Positions 10,611 to 22,800 of a stretch of 64,000 nucleotides of DNA are shown here, piece after piece (position 1 is the stretch's first letter; every line of letters begins with the position of its first letter). This DNA is from Adiantum capillus-veneris (Eukaryota; Streptophyta; Polypodiopsida; Polypodiales; Pteridaceae): the NCBI GenBank assembly GCA_014529385.2, contig CM043968.1, forward strand, positions 3,001,001 through 3,065,000, given 5' to 3'. Under the pieces are notes generated by a model that was given only the letters and a program-made list of their open reading frames with translations, made no database searches and was not told the origin of the DNA. The translations under genes were made by a program, and so were the position numbers.

Positions 10611-10623
10611 AATCCCCCCTGGA
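10611..10623 (-). other. Polypurine tract of copia C
   Basis: On the minus strand this reads CCAGGGGGGATT directly before the 3' LTR. This is the expected place for plus-strand DNA priming. The truncated copia at 4771-4780 has the equivalent tract. Confidence 0.8.
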
Positions 10624-10685
10624 GTGATGCGGTGAACGAGAGCTGGCACATGAGTAAAGGGAAGTGCCATGCCCTGAGGACATGA

Positions 10686-13600
10686 TCAGTCCACAAAGGG
10701 GAGTAAGCCCAAAGCTTTGCGAAAAGCTTCAAGCTTCTCACGAGACAATGCCTTTGTGAAAAGATATGCAAGTTTGTCCTGTGTTGGCACATAAGCCAAG
10801 CTGATCTCTCCTGCAGAGAGCCTCTCCCTGACATAATGGTAATGCACCTCAATGTGCTTTGTGCAAGCATGAAAAACTGGGTTCCCCGCAACTGCCAATG
10901 CGCTCTGACTATCAGTGTAGATAGTGTTGGCAGTGTCCTGTCCAACACCCAAATCAGCCATAAGGCGTCTGAGCCATACACACTCAACCGTAGCTGTGGA
11001 GACTACCCTGTACTCAGCCTCACAACTCGAAGTGGCCACAGTAGGTTGCTTCTTGCTCAACCATGATATACATGAACTGCCAAGCATGAAACAAAAACCA
11101 CTTGTGGACACTCGCGTGTCAAAACAACCAGCCCAATCTGAGTCCGAAAAATCATGTAAGTCTGGCAGCAATGATCCCCCCTTGGGATAAAACAAGCCAA
11201 GATGTAAAGTGCCACTAAGGTAGCGGAAAATCCTCTTGACAGCCTACCAATGCTTAGACCCTGGGCTATGCATAAATCTATTGACATATGAGACTGCAAA
11301 CTGAATATCCGGCCTCGTGTTGCATACATAAATGAGGCAACCAACAGCAGTTTGGTAAAGAGTGACATCAGCAGGATTGCCAGCATCATGTAGACTCAAC
11401 TTCAAACCTGTTTCCATGGGAGTGGCAATAGGTTTGCAATCCTCAAGTCCAAACTTACATAGCAATGTCTCTATGTAACTTTTCTGACACAAGGCAATAC
11501 CACCATCACACTGTTTAAACTGTATACCCAAGTAATGATGCAACAGCCCCAAATCTTTCATCTTGAAAGTAGCTTTCAAATCAGCCTTAAATTCAGCAAT
11601 ATGTCTCTCATTTGGTCCAATGATCAGCAAATCATCAACATAAAGAACCACAATGAGAAGTACATCACCCTCACGCTTTACATACAATGTGCTTTCTGTT
11701 GGACAGTTACGAAAGCCTCGTTTAACCAAATGAGTGTCAGCTTTCTCATACCAAGCACGAGGAGATTGCTTCAACCCATACAAAGCCTTCTTAAATCTGC
11801 ACACTTTGTCCTCTTGTCCTTTTATGACAAAACCGCAAGGCTGCATTACATAAACTTTTTCAAATATGTTACCATTCAAGAAAGCAGTAACAATGTCTGA
11901 TTGATGTACATCCCAACCAAAATGAGTTGCCAATGCACATAGAAAACGTATAGTAGTCATACGACAAGTGGGAGCAAAAGTCTCTTCATAATCTATGCCT
12001 TTTTGCTGTGCATAACCTTTTGCAACAAGTCGAGCCTTATGGCGATCGATCTCACCATCCTGCTTGCGTTTCAACTTGTAAACCCACTTTGTACCAATGG
12101 ACTTTTTGCCAGGAGGCAAATCACATAAAGTCCATTTGTCATTTTCTATAAGTGCATCATATTCTGATTGCATGGCAGCCATCCAATTTTCTGAATTCTG
12201 TGCTTCATCAAAAGACAGAGGCTCCTTAACATCATGTAAGCTAGACACAGTCAAAGCATAACAATCTGATGCATAAGATGCATGGCGAGAGCCTGAACAA
12301 GTATGACTAGACAAAGGTGCATCCAATTTACTGTCACGCAAAGTGTGCACCAGCCATTTTGGCATACCTCTAGCCTGCTCATTTTCATCCCTTTCCTCAT
12401 CAAGTACATCATGTACATCTGCATCAGTAATAGGCTGATCTAAAACATTTTCAGAAACCCCCATAGGCTGTACATTTGCCTCATTGGAACTTACATTCGT
12501 ATTTCCACCACTGAAAAGAGGCAACAAAGTGTCATAAATGTCCTGTGAGCTTACATTACTGTCTCTAGTACATGACAGCAAGGGCTGAACAGAATCTTCC
12601 ACAAACACTACATCTCGAGAAACCAGAATACGTTTTGTTTGCGGATGATACAACCTGTAACCTTTGCTTTCAGCACTATAACCAACAAAAATACATTTGA
12701 CAGCCTTATCATCCAATTTTTTGCACTGCACTTGTGGCACCAAAGCATATGCCAAATAGCCAAAAACACGCATGTGCTCAATAGAAGGCTTTCTATCATT
12801 CCGTGCTTCATATGGAGTAATAGACTGCAAAGCTTTCATAGGACACCTGTTAAGTACATAAGTGGAACACATGATGGCCTCAAGCCAAAAAGAATGCGGC
12901 AAAGCTTGACTTTTGACCATACATCGTGCCATTTCCGTTAGTGACCTGTTTTTCCTCTCAGCAACACCATTTTGTTGAGGTGTATAAGGCACTATACATT
13001 GGTGTTTTATCCCATGACCAGCCAAAAATGCATTAAATTCATGAGACATATACTCCCCCCATCGATTGGAACGGAGGGTGCCCATAGTATATTTCGAGAC
13101 ATTTTCAGCCATAGCCAGAAATTGTTTGAAGCACATAAAAACTTCGGACTTTTCTTTAAGTGGAAATACCCATGCATTCCTGGAGTAGTCATCAATGAAA
13201 GTCACGAAGTACAGGTAATTGCCCAAGGACGGAGTTTGCATGCGCCCATAAACATCACTATGCACAAGTTGCAACCTACATGTGGCCCGAACTGAACCAT
13301 CCTTTGGAAATTTAGAACGCTGCATCTCACCCAAAATACAGCCTTCACAAACATGTTTGACAGGTGCTTCAGTAGGCGGCAAAGAAGCAACCATATCAGA
13401 TTTCTGCAAACGCACCAAACTGGCAAAATTCAGATGACCAAAACGTGCATGCCAAAGTTTTGCATCTGAAATAGCCCTTGAATCTGCAACAGCATTTGCA
13501 AAATTTTATCCACACTTGTCAGACAAAGTGAGCTTATACATCCCACGGCACAAAAGCCCAGATGCAACAATTTCATCACCAAAACTAAGATCATGAACTG

Positions 13601-13781
13601 TACATCTGTCATCCACAAATTTGACTACAAGTCCAAGTCTAGCAAGTGCTGATACAGACAAGAGATTCTTCTTGATCCCAGGTATATAAAGTGCATCAAC
13701 AAGTGTGAAGGAGCTCCCATTAGCAGCATGATCACAATCTTTCCAACTCCCTGAATTGGATAAGAGGCGTTGTTGGCACAA
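10686..13781 (-). pseudogene. Pol of copia C (integrase, RT, RNase H)
   Basis: One frame covers GAG-pre-integrase (LWHARFGHLN, near 13.45 kb), integrase (HSDVYG about 13.25 kb; AERKNR), RT (YVDDLLIIG at 11616-11642) and RNase H (10.69-11.2 kb, SDSDWAGC, SSCEAEYR, YTDSQSAL). Known roles: reverse transcription and DNA insertion. In-frame stops interrupt it at about 13506 (TAA, before the pre-integrase) and 11244 (TAG, between RT and RNase H). The second integrase catalytic Asp is changed: RSNRWGEY stands where the family has RSDRGGEY. RT and RNase H motifs look intact. Confidence 0.9.
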
Positions 13782-14970
13782 GTGACTGAGTTCCCATGAG
13801 GGACAGACTCGAGAGAGGTAAACAATTCACGATGTGAGGTAATGTGCTTTGTAGCACCACTGTCGAAATACCACACATGTGAATCTGCAGCAACTGACAA
13901 GCATGCATCATGGACAGTAGGATTGTAAGTGCACTCTGCGCTAAAAGCCCATTCTGCATCAACATCAGCATTACAGTCTTCTTTCACAGAAGACTCAACA
14001 ATGGCTGCATTTGTAGTGGAACCAGCATTTGCAGTGGAACCACCCTCTTTCTTCTTAGCCTCTTTGGCCTTCAACTTAGGACACGACTTGATCAAGTGAT
14101 CATTAGCTTTACAATAATGGCAATGCTTCTTCTTTTTGCCCTTATCACTAGAATTTCCAGACGAATTGCTGCCAGCAGAAGCATTAGGAACAGAATTTTT
14201 GCCACTCACAGCAGAACCATAAGAAGTGGCTGCATTGTTGTTACCATCCTTTCTTTAAAAAGCAATAAAAGCCTGTTCAACTGCACGCTGTCTAGTCCTG
14301 TTTTTCTGGAAAGTGACTCTTGCAACAGCAATGTGCATAATGCATCAAGCTTGAAAACTTCAGGATTTCCTTGGGTCATAAGTCTCCAAGTACTAGCAAA
14401 AGTCTGGTAAGAATCTGGTAAGGCATCAAGAACAGTCTGCACAAGGGAACTGTCTGAAATAACTTCACCTGCAAAAATAAGTTGTTCATTGATATCCTTG
14501 ACACTAGCAAGGAAATTGTCCATATCCTCTTCCTCATGCATAATCTTCGACTCTAGCTCTTTACACAGCAAAGCAATTTTAGCCTCATTGCGGCTTGCAT
14601 AAAGACCTGCTAGAATATCCCAAGCCTGTTTTGCAGATTTTACTGGACGGATGTGAGGAACAATGGTGCGCTTCACAGACAACGCAATCAATTCATGAGC
14701 CTGCGCATCCTTAACATCCCAACGAGCTTGTTCTGCCGCAGGAAAAACAACTCTAACAGTTGCAATCCTTGCATCAAGACCTGCAACATCCTCAACATCG
14801 CCTACATCCTCAGAACCAGGACGTACATCAATGCCTTGCACAATGTTCCAGACACCCTTTGACACAAGAACATGTTGCATCATATAAGCCCACATAGGGT
14901 AGTTGTCCCCATCCAACCTGTCCTCGGTAGCAAACATCTTGAACACATCTGTGTTGTTGTTGTCAGCCAT
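13625..14970 (-). pseudogene. Gag and protease of copia C
   Basis: Gag starts at the ATG at 14970 (MADNNNTDVF) and has the UBN2-type gag core with MWAYMMQHVLVSKGVW and HEEEDMDNFLASVKDINEQL. A CX2CX4HX4C zinc knuckle (CHYCKANDHLIKSC, near 14.08-14.13 kb) and a protease with FDSGATKHIT (near 13.85 kb) follow. Frames change near 14.25-14.30 kb and near 13.74 kb, and a TAA falls near 14.26 kb. A functional Gag-Pol would need one frame, so the copy is defective. It is otherwise collinear with ordinary plant copia elements, with gag, protease, integrase, RT and RNase H in that order. Confidence 0.88.
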
Positions 14971-15315
14971 GGTAAATGCTACACCTGATGTGAAAACTGC
15001 TCGAAAATAGGAGAAACGGAGCGGGAACAACCTGTGCTATATAGCACAAACCGTAGAAGACTATAAGGTACCTATTATGCAGAAAATGGCACTGACATAA
15101 ATTCTGCACAAAATGACGAAATAGCATATGCAGTACTGCCTGTAGTGGAAACAGAGGCCGAAATGAGCCCAAATCAAAATTCTGAGCAGACCTAACTCTA
15201 CGAGCTTTCCCAAAATGTTTGTCGACCTACGAACGCTTGCCAAACCTCACTGAAATTGGAGAAAGTGAGCAGACGTGTGCTGGAGCAGCTGGCTACTAAG
15301 CCCGGGAGGACGTGA

Positions 15316-15330
15316 CCTGCTCTGATACCA
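15316..15330 (-). other. Primer binding site of copia C (tRNA-iMet type)
   Basis: The minus strand reads TGGTATCAGAGC two bases inside the 5' LTR. This is the standard initiator-Met tRNA complement of plant copia elements. Confidence 0.93.
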
Positions 15331-15332
15331 AT

Positions 15333-15559
15333 TGTTGGAATTAGGGTTGCAGAGAAACACACACAGCTTGGAGAAGACGAAGGAAGCTCAAGGCACACAA
15401 TAGAGAGTGTGTTACTTAGTGTGCAATGGAAAGATAGATAGCCCTAGAGTGATGGGCGTATATACAATGCACGGGGGAAAAAACCTCCTAAAGAGGGAAA
15501 AAATGCCCCGGCGGTCCTAGTGTGTTCACACACATCACTACCACATGTATATGGTAACA
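15333..15559 (-). repeat. 5' LTR of copia C
   Basis: 227 bp, same ends as the 3' LTR and about 9 mismatches to it. The TSD GGATT follows at 15560-15564. Promoter and polyadenylation signals must lie here, but no unambiguous TATA box was picked out. Confidence 0.95.
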
Positions 15560-15587
15560 GGATTTGGAGTGCTAAATAACACAAAAC

Positions 15588-15607
15588 ACATCCTACGCGT
15601 AGGATGT
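15588..15607. repeat. Palindrome core in leader B
   Basis: The perfect 20-bp palindrome ACATCCTACG/CGTAGGATGT. The outermost two bases of the left arm are mutated relative to the 24-bp form in D. Confidence 0.85.
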
Positions 15608-16028
15608 CTATATGATCTGTTTGACCCCAAACTTGAGCCATATCTTCCCCTTGATGCCAGCAATCCAGTGATATGCTTAGATTTCAGTTTGGATTTCAAA
15701 AGACCCCAATTTTAGCTATCCTAGCCCTTTTCAGTCAAAAATGCTAAAGTCTGCTTAAAACCCAATTTTCTCACCCAATTGAGATGAAATCTTTCTCATG
15801 CACTCAATAAATCATGTAGATCATGCTCATGCAGCCATCCTATGGTTTTGGTCTTAAAAAAATGCCTTGGCACAATTTGGGTAGGATGTCTGGCAATTTT
15901 CTTTCTTTTGACCTTATCCTGTCAAGATATGGTCAAACTTCCACTTTCCAGGTGAAAATAGGGTAAAACCTATCTTCTAAACACACTGGTCAACTCAAAT
16001 TTTCAAAATGCACACCAGAACACCCTGT

Positions 16029-16052
16029 AGACATCCTACACGTAGCATGTCT
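16029..16052. repeat. Imperfect palindrome in leader B
   Basis: AGACATCCTACA with a right arm CGTAGCATGTCT. Two mismatches break the symmetry. Confidence 0.8.
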
Positions 16053-16568
16053 AAATGCTCAAAATTTAATTTTTGTATGAAAGAAGTACTCCCTATGCTC
16101 TGCAGCTCTCTAAGAAATACTCACAGAAACTTTTGAACTTCACTTCAGCTTCTAAATACTCTTTTCCGTCTTTTACAACCCTTTGATGAGCCTAATCAGC
16201 AAATATAACATGCATGAAGTGCTCCAGATCATAAATCATGATGTCCTACTTACCCTACTCCTACTCATCATGTGAGATGGCGATATTGGTGTCTCGGTTG
16301 CTTCCTGGCCTCTCCGGACTCTCAAGCTTTCCTTTCACCGCCTCTACCACTCCAACTCCTACTCTCTACACCCCAACTTAACTAATACCTAAAACTATCT
16401 AAGTCTACCTAAGTCGAAGGATCTAGGCCAGACACTCGCTCCCTAGACTCCTCCTAAGACCTAGAGAGTCCTCCACCCTCTGATCCTATCTAAATATAAA
16501 ACAAGATTCTAGAAAGCAAGAGAATCCCTATCCTCAAGGACTAGTCTCGGTCACCTACCTAGGGTTTT

Positions 16569-16588
16569 CGTCCCCGGCAGCGGCGCCA
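16569..16588 (-). other. Primer binding site of gypsy B (tRNA-Asp type)
   Basis: The minus strand after the LTR end (CCGCCAACA) reads T then TGGCGCCGCTGCCGGGGACG. This is the Asp-tRNA-like primer site typical of Athila/Tat-type plant gypsy elements. The matching site in D is at 18085-18104. Confidence 0.85.
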
Positions 16589-16589
16589 A

Positions 16590-17145
16590 TGTTGGCGGAT
16601 ACGCCGCGACGGACGCCAGCACAGCGAGAACTCACCTAACAAGATTTGTCAGCTAAGGACGAAGCTCAATCCGCAGGCGCGTGGAAGCAAGCATAGGGTG
16701 CCAACCTACACTCGACCGACTCTCGACTACTTCCTACAGAGGTCTCTACCCAATGTCTAAGCTACAGCCTTCAGGAGTACATAAGAGGAGATTTCCTACA
16801 ACGCTTTCAATAGCCAAATACCCATCAAACGTTCTTGAAACGCTACGGAACTTGAAGGGAACCCTATTAACACCAATAGGTCACTCTCCCCAAAGTTCAT
16901 GAACCAAAACCCCAGCCCTAAACACCCGGTGCAAAATCACGTAGGATGTCTGGTCGAAATTTGCAGGTCGTCATTTCTGAAAACTAAAGTGCCTAATGTA
17001 TAGTTCTACTCAATGCAAACGCATGGATATGCTGAAATCCAAAAACAGACAATGTATACTCATCGAATCACCAGATATAGCTCGTGGATCGAGCTCGCAA
17101 AGCCAGATCGTACACACGCAATGTAGGTACTGGCGTGTAGCTCTC
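16590..17145 (-). repeat. 5' LTR of gypsy B, part 1
   Basis: The inner half of B's 5' LTR, ending next to the primer site. It aligns in reverse with positions of the D LTR. It is cut at 17145 by the insertion of D, where the last 5 bases CTCTC are the duplicated target. The other half is at 36781-37148. Together they give about 924 bp, against 938 and 942 bp for the D LTRs. Confidence 0.9.
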
Positions 17146-18083
17146 TGTTAGAAGCTTGACACACCCCACGTCATCTAACTACTCGGCGGACTATTATTTT
17201 TGTAATTATTCATTCATTGAGGAAAACTCGATTTTTCACCTTGTAAATATTGGGACTTACAGAAGTTTCCAGATTGTATCCCAGTTTTGATAGTTCAATT
17301 GAGTAGATGGTTGATTTTGGAACTTTAGGGTTTGAGAAGTTGTAAGGTATATATACCACTTTTTGACCTTAATGAAAAAAACCTTTTTGTCATTTTAAAA
17401 CAAGTTTGAAGTCTGTGAGTGAGCGTACTGTGTACGAGAGAGAGAGAGTGTGAGCTTCGTCTTGACGCTACGTGTGCTACGGTGGTCGGAATCGAGTGCG
17501 GAGAAGTGCAGCGTGTTGCCCCCGACTAGAGCTACGCGCCGATACCAACATTGCGCGCGTACGGTCCGGCTTTGGGAGCTCCTTCTACGAGCTTCATCGG
17601 TTGTTTGGGTGAGCATATGTTATCTGATTTTGCATTGCAGCATATCCACGCGTTCACATTGAGTAGAACTACACCTTAGGCACTTCAGATTTTGGAAACG
17701 GAGACGTGCAGATTTCGGCCAGACATCCTACGTGTTTCTACACCGGGTGTTTTGGGTTGTGATTTTGGTTCATAGACCTTAGGGAGAGCGGCCTATAGGT
17801 ATTAGTAGGGTCTCCTTCAAGTTCTATGGTGTTTTGAAAGTGTTTGATGAGTGTTCGGCTCTAACAAGCGTTGTAGGAAGTTTCCTCTTTTGCACTCTTG
17901 AAGGCTGTGACTTAGACAATTGGTAGAGACCTCTATAGGAATTAGTTAGGAGTCGGTCGAGTGTAGGTTGACACCTTATGATTGCTTTCATGTGCCTGCG
18001 GGTCGAGCTTCGTCCTTAACTGACATCACTTGTTAGGTGAGTTCTCGCTGTGCTGACGTCCGTCGCGGAGTATCCGTCCAACA
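17146..18083 (+). repeat. 5' LTR of gypsy D
   Basis: Begins TGTTAGAAGCTTGACACACC and ends TATCCGTCCAACA. Within it are a TATA-like GGTATATATACC at 17346-17357, an AG microsatellite near 17.44 kb and a half palindrome AGACATCCTACGTG near 17.72 kb. ORFs inside it are shadows. Confidence 0.95.
17346..17357 (+). promoter_or_regulatory. TATA-like element in D 5' LTR
   Basis: GGTATATATACC about 200 bp into the LTR, conserved in the 3' LTR near 36.03 kb. It is a plausible core promoter for the genomic RNA. The transcription start is not visible in the sequence. Confidence 0.5.
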
Positions 18084-18084
18084 T

Positions 18085-18104
18085 TGGCGCCGCTGTCGGT
18101 GACG
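18085..18104 (+). other. Primer binding site of gypsy D (tRNA-Asp type)
   Basis: TGGCGCCGCTGTCGG begins one base after the LTR end. It differs from the site of B by a few bases. Confidence 0.85.
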
Positions 18105-18623
18105 AAAACCTTAGGTAGGTGACCAAGACTAGTCCTTGAGGATTGGGATTTTTGGCTTGCCAAGAGTCTCGCTTTACATTTAGATAGGATCAGAGGGTGG
18201 AGGACTCTCTAGGTCTTAGAGGGAGTCTAGGAAGCGTGTGTCTGGCCTAGATCCTTCGACTTAGGTAGAGGAGGTAGACTTAGGTAGTTTTAGGTAGTAG
18301 TCGAGTTCTAAAGTAGGAGTTGGAGTGGTAGAAGCGGTGAGAGGAGAGCTTGAGAGTCCGGAGAGGCCAAAAAGCAACCAAAAACACCATTATCACCATT
18401 TCTTCATGATAGGTAGGAGTAGAGTAAGTAGGACATCATGATTCAGGATCTAGAGCATTTCATGCATGTACACTTGCCTTGTAGAATCATTACAAGTTCG
18501 TAAAAGACGCAAAAGTGTGGTTGAAAGCCTAATTGAAGTCCAAAAGTTATTGTGAGTGTTTTTGATAGGTCTACAGAGCATTAGGAGCATTCCTGTCAGA
18601 AAAAACTTTAATTTTAAGCCAGG

Positions 18624-18647
18624 AGACATCCTACGCGTAGGATGTCT
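18624..18647. repeat. 24-bp perfect palindrome, D leader copy 1
   Basis: AGACATCCTACG followed by its exact reverse complement. Confidence 0.97.
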
Positions 18648-19052
18648 ATAGGCTAATCTGGGAGGAATTTTGGGATTTTGAGTTGACCAGTGTGTTCAGA
18701 AGGTAGGGTTTACCCTAATTTCAACTAGAAAGTGGAAATTTGGCCATATCTTGACAGGATAACGCCAGATAGACTAAAATTGCTAGACATCCTACCCAAA
18801 TAGTGCCAAAACATTAACTTGAGACTAAAACCATAAGATGGCTGCATGATATATTGAGTGACTGAAAGGGGTTTCACCTCATTTGGGTAAGAAAATTGGG
18901 TTCAAAGTGGACTTTAGCACTTTTGACTGAAAAAAAGCAAAAACAGCTGAAGTTTGGGACTTTTGACATCCAAATCAAAATCTAAGCATACCACTGGGAT
19001 ACTGACATCAAGGGGAAGCTGTGGGACAAATCTGGGGTCAAACAGGCCAAAT

Positions 19053-19076
19053 AGACATCCTACGCGTAGGATGTCT
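19053..19076. repeat. 24-bp perfect palindrome, D leader copy 2
   Basis: Same AGACATCCTACG arm and complement, with no mismatch. Confidence 0.97.
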
Positions 19077-19177
19077 TCTGAGTGATTTGGGACTCCAAAC
19101 TGAATTCTGAGTATACCAAAGTGATCAGCAACTCAAGGGGAGCTTGAGCCTTGAGTTTAAAGCCATTCTGAAGAAAA

Positions 19178-19201
19178 AGACATCCTACGCGTAGGATGTC
19201 T
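19178..19201. repeat. 24-bp perfect palindrome, D leader copy 3
   Basis: Perfect copy. It is preceded by ATTCTGAAGAAAA, a flank shared with the copy at 32127, so similarity between these two sites extends beyond the palindrome. Confidence 0.97.
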
Positions 19202-19453
19202 AATGGAAGAGAGTGAAGCCAGACTTTGACTTTGAGCATAGTAAGGTGTTATGTAGCCTAAGGCAAGCCTCCTAGTCAATTTTGGTCCAATTTGGAGTTG
19301 ATTAGACTAATCAATACCATCAACAGGCCGTCAGAACAGATTTTTGACTCATTGACCAGCTAATAGGAGTCCAAATCAAAAAGTAAAAGCAGTTGTAAGC
19401 TCAGCACAACAAGAGGAAACAACAGTGCAAAAATCCAGGCCAAACACAGCAGG

Positions 19454-19477
19454 AGACATCCTACGCGTAGGATGTCT
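19454..19477. repeat. 24-bp perfect palindrome, D leader copy 4
   Basis: Perfect copy about 420 bp before the gag start. Confidence 0.97.
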
Positions 19478-19899
19478 ATTGGGACATACTGCAAAGAAAA
19501 TTTGACCTGGCATAGACAGTGAGATTTCATTTGGCTTAAGGATTCCAGAACTTCTTTCAGAAGTGAATTTGGACCTTGTTTGCCCATTTGACGAAGCAAA
19601 GACTAAATTCAGACTTTTTCGCGTAAATTGACCAACATCCGAGGGAAGTACAGTTTCAGATTAGCAAACTTAATCCAGAACATCAACAGTGTATAAAATA
19701 CAGTAGTGGTTGAGATTAACTCTCTAGTTATACCAATCATTACTAAGATAACCTCTAGCAGATAAATGCTTTGATTCGATTGCTGAAATTAAAACGCTTG
19801 TGTACAGGTATATTCAGCAACAAAGCAAGAAGTTGTGCAGAGACTAACCCATTGCCAGGTGAGTGGTTGGAATTGTGATAAATTGCATTGATAAGTTTG

Positions 19900-22800
19900 A
19901 TGAATTTAAGATCAGGAAGATACATTGTTAGAGACCAAAAAGTGGCAGGTGACCAAGGTAGCTTAGTGTCCACCGAAGAGAGTGTAACTCAGGCAAGGCT
20001 AGATCCACTAGCACCGATTATAGAGGAAGGTAGTGATACTGACACTTCGTCAGACAAATCTTTCTTCATGATGGGTAGTCAACAGCCAGGAGGATTCACA
20101 TATGATGGACCTATGCGAGGAGGAAGCACCTCCCAAAATCCTTTGAATGATTCCAGGCTCACGGTGATCTTCTTGGAGGGAACAAACTCAAGAGGAGCCC
20201 TAGTTTATTCTGACTATCGAGGCCGCAAGTACATTTGTATTGAAGAGAGGCCAGCTCAAAGGTTGGAGATAATCCGAGTCTATGATGATGGAGATAGATT
20301 CCGAGACGAAAAGGGGAACCACTATTTAATAGTTAGTAACCCTGAAGATTACAACAGATATGGAGATAACGTGGCGAAAGGGAAAATGGTTTCAGAAACT
20401 CGAGCTGCCACCAAACATTGATCGGCCCGGAGCTATTTTTATGTATGATAAGAAAACAACCAGGGTTCCAACTTATAACGAGAATGTGGGAATCTACAAG
20501 CATGAGAGTGAGGGTATTGTCTCTTACTTTTGTAGCAAAGAACCATACGTAAACGAATTAAGCAAAGACAAGGTTCTTTACTTATTCTCTTATGAAATTG
20601 CTATGGGGAAGGGCATAGTTTTTGTTGATAGATACGTGCAAGAATACCAACGTATTCTCCCAGAGGAAGTAGAGAGAGCAACAGGTCCAGGAGCATCTGC
20701 ATATGCCCCTGAGGAAGTGCCAAGAGCCGCCCACACCCCAAGCAAGTCAACGAATCCTTTTTCAGATGAGTATGACACTACCTCTCATTCCACCCAACCG
20801 CAAGTATTCAACAACCAAGACCAACCAGCAAACCAGCCATCATTGCAGGCATGGCTTCGACAGAGTGCAACAAAGGAACCAGACCGAAACCGAGATGATT
20901 GTCAATCCGTACGAGGGCTCAGGGATTTGCAAGAACCACCACACTATTCAAGGTATCAAGCAGAGAGTAAGCCAAAGACACAAGGGTCGATAGAGCCTGG
21001 AGGACCACCCATAGAACGAGTTCGAAGAGAAGGGAGAGGAACCAGCCTATTACAGAAGGCCTGAGGAGGTGTATCGACTGGGACGAGGTGATCCAATGAT
21101 GAGATTTGTAGACCATCGAAGAATTAGACCTTCTCAAGTGCAAAAATGGGTAAACAAGAAATACACAGGAAACAGAGACCCAAAAGATCATGTAGCAGCC
21201 TTTGTGCATGTAATTAGAGCCGAAGAGGTGTTAGATTTTCCCACCCAATTTGCAGGGTTTGGACTAACCCTAGAGGATGATGCTGCAACTTGGTTTGACT
21301 CTGTGGAGCGTAGAGACTTTGAGTCGATGGAGGAAGTGTTTGACGAGTTTATTGAGGAATTCTCTCAAAGGGGAATAGCTCATAATACCGTCTCACAAAT
21401 CCATAAATTCAAACAAAAAGATGGAGAATTTGTACGGAAGGTAGCCCTAAGACTAAAAAGATATGTTAAGTTCTGTCCTGTTGAAGAACTGCCAACTCAG
21501 TCCAGACTTATGTTGATATTCATCCAAGGACTAAGGAATGCAGATCTCCAGAAAGACGTACATATGAAGAGGAGCACGACGTTGAATGAGTTGACCAAGG
21601 AGGCTCTGTACCTTGTGGACAATTGTGCAATCTACAAAGAAGGGGAGTTCAAGGACCTTGATGACGATTCATCTTCACAGCAAAGTGGAAGCAAGTCTTC
21701 CAAGACAGCACTGAAAGGAGAAATAGCGGTAAACCAGGAGCAGCTCATAGATGAAGAGCTAAAAAAGATCAACATGTATGCCAAACCCCAGGCTAAAGAG
21801 CCCAAGTGGTGTGCTATTGAACAAAAATGGACAAACCATGGGATCGAGGAATGTTATTATAACAAGGGATATGTGAGGGAGAGACCTTACGTTCCCCAAG
21901 CTCCAGTAGCTTCCCCTCAAGTTCCACCGATGCCCAAATATCAAGCAGGCAACTTACCAAGACCTGTAGGTGTAGAAAGACCACAACCGGTGTTGGGGCA
22001 AAAACTACCCCTACCAGGTTTACGACCATTTGGTATAAGATACACATCAACGGTAACTGAATCAAAAGAAAAGGCTTTGGTGCCTATGCATGCATATTAT
22101 GAAGATCCCAATGGATATGCGGCAAACCCTGTCTATTATCCACCAGAAGAACCCTCGACACCAGAACCATGGAGCATGATAGGGAATCAAGGACCACCAA
22201 CTGCTGCACAGGCCGCAGGAGAAGAAAGATATAGCTTAGATGAACGAACACTGATGTTCATAGCCAATGGAGGCATGGGCGGACAGAGACATGCTTACCA
22301 ACAAAGAGGGGCTCACGGAGCACCTCAACAACCCAAGGGGCCCTATTACAAGTGTAGAGGATACCATTGGCTGAGAGACTGTCCTCATGATGAAATCATT
22401 AGAGCCAATGCGTATTGCCCAGAATGTGGAATTACTCATTTGATTCCCGATTGTCCTAAAAACCCGAGCAAAGGAGCAAAAACCACCTTGAACATGTTAG
22501 AAACAGTACCCTCCAGTGGAGGATCGGAAAATGAAACAATCATACCTATTCAGGCGGTAACAAGAGCCCAAGCCCAAAGAAGGACGAACGAACCCATAGT
22601 TGAAGAACCAAAAACCGATGCCCAAAGTTTAGAAACGAAAAATCAGAGAAGCACTTGGAAAGCTAGAAAGGCCCGTAGGAAAGCCAGGAAAGAACGAGAG
22701 CAAATAGCCCTATCCGATGAGTTGAAACATACAAAGAACAGATTGGAGCGGTTAGAGAATCTAGCTAGTTTAAGCTCACACACCACAGCGGCCACAGCAC

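Larger units (their letters stand above)
10384..15559 (-). mobile_element. Full-length Ty1/copia element C
   Basis: Two 227-bp LTRs (10384-10610 and 15333-15559) bound a 4.7-kb interior on the minus strand. The 5-bp duplication GGATT flanks both ends (10379-10383 and 15560-15564). A primer site complementary to tRNA-iMet lies next to the 5' LTR and a polypurine tract next to the 3' LTR. The two LTRs differ at about 9 of 227 positions by eye (about 96% identity), so the insertion is not recent. The gag-pol frame has frameshifts and stops. The element sits in the leader of gypsy B. Confidence 0.95.
15565..16568 (-). other. Leader of gypsy B, part 2
   Basis: Continuation of the B leader after copia C, reaching the primer site. 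It resembles the D leader at 18.10-19.2 kb in reverse, including the repeated GTAGGATGTCT half-sites. A 20-bp perfect palindrome core (ACATCCTACG plus its complement) lies at 15588-15607 and an imperfect copy at 16029-16052. No gene is seen. Confidence 0.75.
18105..19899 (+). other. Leader of gypsy D with palindrome array
   Basis: A 1.8-kb untranslated leader. It holds four perfect copies of a 24-bp palindrome (18624, 19053, 19178, 19454) plus half-sites such as near 18.79 kb. Blocks of it align in reverse to the B leader (9.6-10.38 and 15.56-16.57 kb). No open frame of note is seen before the gag ATG at 19900. Confidence 0.8.

Noticed and set aside
15316-15330. tRNA-like sequence next to the copia LTR
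   Set aside because: Only the 3'-end complement of tRNA-iMet is present; it is a primer binding site and not a tRNA gene. The same holds for the Asp-type sites at 16569 and 18085.
17395-17662. Open frames in the LTRs of D (73 and 70 codons, and a related one near 36.08-36.31 kb)
   Set aside because: They are in untranslated LTR sequence, not conserved as protein between LTRs, and change with the AG repeat length.
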